Below are positions 59,520 to 64,000 of a stretch of 64,000 nt of DNA, in pieces (within the stretch, counting starts at the first letter, position 1; every line of letters starts with the position of its first letter). This DNA comes from Mya arenaria. Lineage: Eukaryota > Mollusca > Bivalvia > Myida > Myidae. The notes beneath the pieces are model-generated. The model made no database searches, was not told the DNA's origin, and was given only the letters and a program-made list of their open reading frames with translations. The stretch spans positions 76,757,546 to 76,821,545 of the forward strand of contig NC_069125.1 in NCBI RefSeq assembly GCF_026914265.1. The letters are read 5' to 3'. The position numbers and the translations under genes were made by a program.

Positions 59520-61890
59520 GGGGCTATTTTAGTCGTTTTTAACGTACCTATTTTGACTGCCAAGACATATTTTTTACTTGACATGGTTTGTTTTTTCTGC
59601 TTTTCTTGAAAAAATAAATTAACCACTAGATATTTTCCCAGGCTTTAAATGAAGTGCTAACCAGGAGGATATGCAGTCTACTTTCGGTTTCATCAAAACA
59701 GGAACTAAAAAACTATACGGGCACCTGTTTTCCCGCGCTTTAGAAAACATGCGTTACAAAATATTTATTTTTTTCATCACATTTAAAACGTTTGCAATTT
59801 ATGACATACAATATTTCCCAGACGATCAAGAAGATTTTCCAGTCGATGAGCTTTTTTCCGTTTGGAGATGCATATAATTTTTATAGAGACGTGTCAACAA
59901 ACGGCTGTATAAAGCGATCACGTGACTTACCATGGTCACGTGATTAAATCACTCTATATAACCACCTGTAAACCCCATATCGTCAGTTTTATTTCGGCGT
60001 AAAAATACACAACGATAGTTTGAAAAAAGTTCAAAACACTAAACTTCCTTATGGACATGTAAGTTGTTTAAAGTTGTTTAAAGTATAACGACGTATCGAC
60101 TTTGAAATTTGAATGGAATATGGGATGTTTTACGTATTTTAATTTTGTTTTTTTACTCATTTTGTCACTTTCTTTGAAATTACCTTCATTCTTGTTTGTC
60201 GGTAAAATGTGTGAAAAATATCAATGCATCAATTAAAAGCTATCATTCATAAGATCAAACAAATGAATTTGTATACAAGAACCCTCCCCGACTCGTTAAG
60301 CACAACAATTGGCCAATAGATAAATTATCGGGTGATTGACGATGACCTCGAAGACACAAGTACCAATTAACTGATTAGTGTCAACATGTCCTGTGTTTTA
60401 CGACCAGTGTCCCGGACAGGCAAAATAGCTGACTTACATTGGTAAAATTAAGATAATTGATTCCGAGATTTTTTTTTCGTTTTTTTTTTACGACTTTCCG
60501 GGACAAACATGCACCCTCCGTGACTCCGTGACAGAGATACGATTTCCGGGACAATCCCGGACGTCCGGGACGTTATCACATGTATGGTTTTGGTGCCGAC
60601 TTCAGTAATGAAACAATAAACCACAATAATGCGCGTATAATGAACTTTGTGAACATTTGGATATTCATTTTGTTCCCTAAACGCCACAAGTCGCCTGATT
60701 CATACCAATGTAAAATATGTTTTTCAACTGTAGCTCCACCATATTTAACACTGCTTTGTTATATAAAAACACAAAAGTAACACATAATTATTGTTTGCCA
60801 ATACCTTTCTTTTATTACGCTAAAGTGTTTTTATGAAACACAAATTCAGATCAATCTCGCCATTTTTTTAACTATCTAGCAGGTGCTTGTTATTTTTCCG
60901 CTCAAAATACTTAGCGCTGGGATCTGTCATTCTTGGCTAGGAAAACAACAAGTGGGATATGGACGCATAGTTTCCAGAACAAAAATCGTCAAAGACTCTG
61001 AAGCGGCTGTTTCTATGAACTATCAAACAATATGCTGTTTACAGATCAAAAGCTCGTTTCCCACATCAGCAATATAATACTACTAGTTAGTATAAGGTAT
61101 ACATTTTTATTTTGCATTATTAATGATTATTTTGAGGATGGAATGGTGAATAATCACCTCGAGCATGGTCACAACACAAATTGTCAATAATAACAATTTT
61201 TAATACAACATTCAATTATCAAAATTCGTGACACTGTGATCATCATATATGTTCCGCCGTATATCTAGAAAAGGCATGTTAGCTATATTATATAAATGAT
61301 AATCAACTTGCAAAATATACATGATAAAATAGAAATGTTATTTAACATAAATGATACTGACAAAAGCAAGAAGTAAAAAAAGTAAAAAGATTCGTCTGTT
61401 GTCAGTCTTGAATTTAAGCAGCCACATGTTCGAGTATTCTCATTACAGAGTTATTGAAGACAACAAATACAAAAAAATGTAAATACAAATACTAATTAAA
61501 GTAATTTGATTGTACAATAAACAATATAATGATATATTTCGCCGAAAGTATTTAATTCGAAACTACTGCTACTGTGACCTTTGTTTAAAATGGAGATTGT
61601 TTAGAATGCGGTCCCATTTTTCGGGGGGCGGGGTAGGGGGTGTCGTGTGAGTGTTTTTGTGTAGGGAGGGGAGGGGGGTGACAAATCAAACTTCATCATT
61701 CCTACGAAAAAGGAATTAACATTATATATTGTATTGTTACATATCGGACGTGAGTTTCCGGTCAAGTAACCAGTGATGGAATATAAGTATCTATCATGTG
61801 TTTCTGGTCCGGATAGACAAATCCGACCGAGGGCAGGCGTCTCTGTTATCTGTGTCTCTGTCTCTCCCTGTCTCATACATGTATATATTG
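59520..61890. other. Intergenic, no gene seen
   Basis: AT-rich with a patch of CCGGGACA repeats at 60,400-60,570 (e.g. TCCGGGACAATCCCGGACGTCCGGGAC). A solo copy of a foldback end lies at 61,127-61,190. No exon is supported. Confidence 0.4.
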
Positions 61891-61892
61891 AC

Positions 61893-62105
61893 TGTGGCGG
61901 ATCCGTGATCCAGTGGTAACAAACTTGACTGTCAATCCAGGGGTCGCAGGTTTGGAAAAAATACTAATCGTCATCCGGGAGGGACTTTAAATAGGGGTCC
62001 AATGTAACAATGCTATACACTGGTGTACGTTAAAGAACCAGGTTAGCTCTAACCAGGGTTACATTCTGTCTGTGCACTATGCTCAAAAAAACTTAAATGA
62101 CAAAA
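61893..62105 (+). mobile_element. tRNA-related SINE
   Basis: The head GTGGCGGATCCGTGATCCAG, TGGTAACAAACTTGACTGTC, then GGGGTCGCAGGTTTG has an A-box-like and a B-box-like (GGTTTG for GGTTCGA) spacing as in a tRNA. The body holds CGGGAGGGACTTTAAATAGGG, GTGTACGTTAAAGAACCAGG and TAGCTC, and continues to CTGTGCACTATGCTCAAAAAA. This is a well-known SINE plan in molluscs. The RNA gene is not a functional tRNA, because the 3' acceptor half is missing. Confidence 0.8.
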
Positions 62106-62285
62106 AAAATTATCGGAGCACTCGCCGAATAGGCAAGGCACGATTGCGAGTATAAATAAGCTTACAGGCCACCTATATATTGACGCAGTGCAATCATCAG
62201 CAGCACGACGAAATGGGAAGTTACCGCTGTGTTGATTTTCACAAACCGGGCGCCGACCAATATCTACGAAATCCATCAAGTGCGT

Positions 62286-62299
62286 GTTGTTATGGATAC
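62286..62299 (+). promoter_or_regulatory. Candidate RFX X-box upstream of rsph14
   Basis: GTTGTT-AT-GGATAC has the X-box form (two half sites, two-base gap) with one base off consensus. It lies 90 bases before the rsph14 start codon. X-boxes near the start are typical of cilium genes, so the position supports it. Confidence 0.5.
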
Positions 62300-62388
62300 A
62301 GAATGAAAACAGGAAGCGGTGTGACAGTAGGTTTATGACAACTTAAACAAAAACTGTCAATACATCGAACAGTTTACCACAGTAAACA

Positions 62389-63927
62389 ATGGCACTGACC
62401 GTGATTTCGGCAAAATATCCACCTCACATTGATCCGTCAAAAACGCCACTGGCCTATGGGGACAGAGCGTTACCTCGATTGGTGAGATATTTCGTAAAAT
62501 GTTAACAGTTGAACCACAGTGACTTGAATTTTGGAAATTAATTTTAAATGTTATCATTGACAACAAATGTATTGTGACCATGATCAAAGTCTTCGGTCAT
62601 CATTCCATCCACAAAATAATGATTTATTATGCAAAATAAAATGTGTAAACCATTCTAATATCTATAGATATCATATTGTAACATTGTTTGAACACTGAAC
62701 TCGCACAAAAAACTTGTATGCAAACAACATGGATACTGGCTATCAACTAACACTGAAAGTATTTATATTAACGATGGCAAAACAGTTATTAAGTTAACAG
62801 TTACTCCTTTTGACTGTTTATCATTGCATCACCCGATGGATCCACGCATAAACTTTTTTATTCAGTGCCCTCGGGTACCAGTGCGTTGTGAACTTGACTT
62901 ACATTGTACATGCGGAATATTTGTATAATTGGTACCCAGCATCGTACCAGTATTGCATGGTCAATGACTATTTTGTGGATGGAATGATGAACAATGACTT
63001 GGAGCATGGTCACAACACATAATTATTGTCAATAATAACATTTCATTTTCAAAACTCAAGTCAATGTGAGTTGAACTGATTTATTTAAACATTAAACAAC
63101 ACTGTCGACAGCATTTGTTCCATGAGCATGTGCAATCTTAAGAACATAAACTGAAAAGCATACTGTTTTGAAAAAGGGTTTCAGTTACTTTGCATGAGCT
63201 CCGATATATATGTATGTTTATAATATGTTTAAATAGGGAGTTCTGACTTGCTGTTAGTATTAACAGTCAGCATTTGTTGTTGTTTTTTTATTAGAATAGA
63301 GAATTGAAGGATGCAAACCTTTTGACCAGACAGCGTGCAGTGATGTCATTATGTGACCATCTTCATGACCCAGAGCACATTGCTGAAGCACTGAATGTTG
63401 GTATGTTATTGTTCTTGCCATGAAATACTTTGCAGTCTTGCACCTGTCTAAGTATTTCCTAGGCAGGGTGTGGTGGGACACATCTAAAGGATTTTTACAC
63501 ACTGCAATGTTTTTGTTGTCTAGAAATTGCATCCCTGGTTTTTCAAAGTCTCTTGGGTAGGAGATGTTCTAGGTGTCAAACAAATCTCTCTCTGTCTCTA
63601 TATATATATATTTATATAAGTTCAATATGCACAGCCCGGTGTTTAATTTTTAATGCAGTAAAGTTTTACTATGATGATAGTACATTTACAGAGTAAGATA
63701 AAAATATGAATATAAATTAGTTTTGCATTGCAAAATGATAAATATTTTATAATAACAGAAATGAAACATTTAGCAGTTTCAATAAGGTTAAAAAATGTTT
63801 CCTGTTAAGGTTGACTACTGGCTTGTAATTATCTTTTCAGGAATTGCAGAAAGTTTGAAAAATCTTCTTACAGACACTGACACAACAGTTCGACAAAAGT
63901 CAACAGAATGCCTCTTTGTTATCGGGT
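62389..63927 (+). CDS. rsph14: Radial spoke head 14 homologue, 5' part
   Basis: Three coding exons of a gene that runs off the right edge: 62389-62481, 63295-63400 and 63841-63927. The introns are GT-AG, with phase 0 then phase 1, and the last donor (GTAAGT) is also phase 1. The first 95 residues read MALTVISAKYPP, then LAYGDRALPRLNRELKDANL, LTRQRAVMSLCDHLHDPEHI and SLKNLLTDTDTTVRQKSTEC. The 'LAYGxRALPRLN.EL', 'TRQRA.M.LCDLMHDPE' and 'LK.LL.D.....R.K.TE.L' pattern is that of RSPH14 (formerly RTDR1), an armadillo/HEAT-like protein of the motile-cilium radial spoke. Start: first ATG, in context AACAATGG. The remaining repeats lie outside the window. Confidence 0.92.
62572..63025. repeat. Foldback element in rsph14 intron 1
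   Basis: Left end TTGTGACCATGATCAAAGTC, then TCATCATTCCATCCACAAAATAATG. The right end (62965-63022) is its inverted match, TATTTTGTGGATGGAATGAT through GGAGCATGGTCACAAC. A third, solo copy lies at 61,127-61,190. Each arm is about 60 bases. Confidence 0.8.
63402..63840. other. Intron 2 of rsph14
   Basis: AT-rich, with a (TA)n run near 63,598-63,612. No other feature. Confidence 0.5.
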
Positions 63928-64000
63928 GTAAGTATCTAGATTTTGTGAAATAATGTTCTTTCACAAGGAAGCTTTCACTATACAATATTATGCATAATTA

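Noticed and set aside
61893..61970. Functional tRNA gene
   Set aside because: Only A-box and B-box-like parts are present. The cloverleaf cannot close, and a SINE body follows.

Overview
The window is animal genomic DNA. The genes are split by GT-AG introns, the background is AT-rich, and transposons and microsatellites are abundant. Dispersed repeats with internal tandem cores followed by (ACGG)n, a two-peptide calcitonin-type precursor and the overall repeat style point to a mollusc, most likely a bivalve. That assignment is inference, because no species-specific gene was recognised.

Layout. (1) 1-12,900 is gene-poor. It holds two diverged copies of one segment (about 0.6-3.9 kb and 9.1-11.3 kb). 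Each copy carries a gapless, roughly 91% identical block of about 285 bp with a TATA box. Three non-LTR retrotransposon remnants lie around them. (2) 12,923-18,929 (+) is a six-coding-exon precursor of two calcitonin-like peptides; the second TATA block could be its promoter. Its introns hold two 5S rRNA-like copies, a hairpin and an inverted-repeat element. (3) 19,660-23,917 (-) is a 13-exon secreted astacin metalloprotease with EGF, C-type lectin and CUB domains. It is convergent with the calcitonin gene. (4) 26,473-57,086 (-) is one 15-coding-exon gene for a 777-residue basic, low-complexity protein I do not recognise, with a run of 15-residue repeats. Its very long introns hold a mariner copy, a hAT-like element, two nested TA-flanked elements, a 4.5 kb element made of about thirty 145-bp units, a 14-bp minisatellite and several tandem repeat families. 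(5) 62,389 to the right edge (+) is the start of rsph14, a radial-spoke gene with armadillo-type repeats, with a tRNA-like SINE and a near-consensus X-box upstream.

The genes are unrelated in job: neuropeptide/hormone, extracellular protease, unknown, and cilium. All exon joins were checked by hand for reading phase; no transcript or database evidence was available. The most interesting items are the dual calcitonin precursor built of interchangeable phase-2 exons, the duplicated promoter-like block, the astacin-EGF-lectin-CUB architecture, the unknown repeat-bearing protein, and the 30-unit array whose every unit carries direct AGGTCA half-sites.
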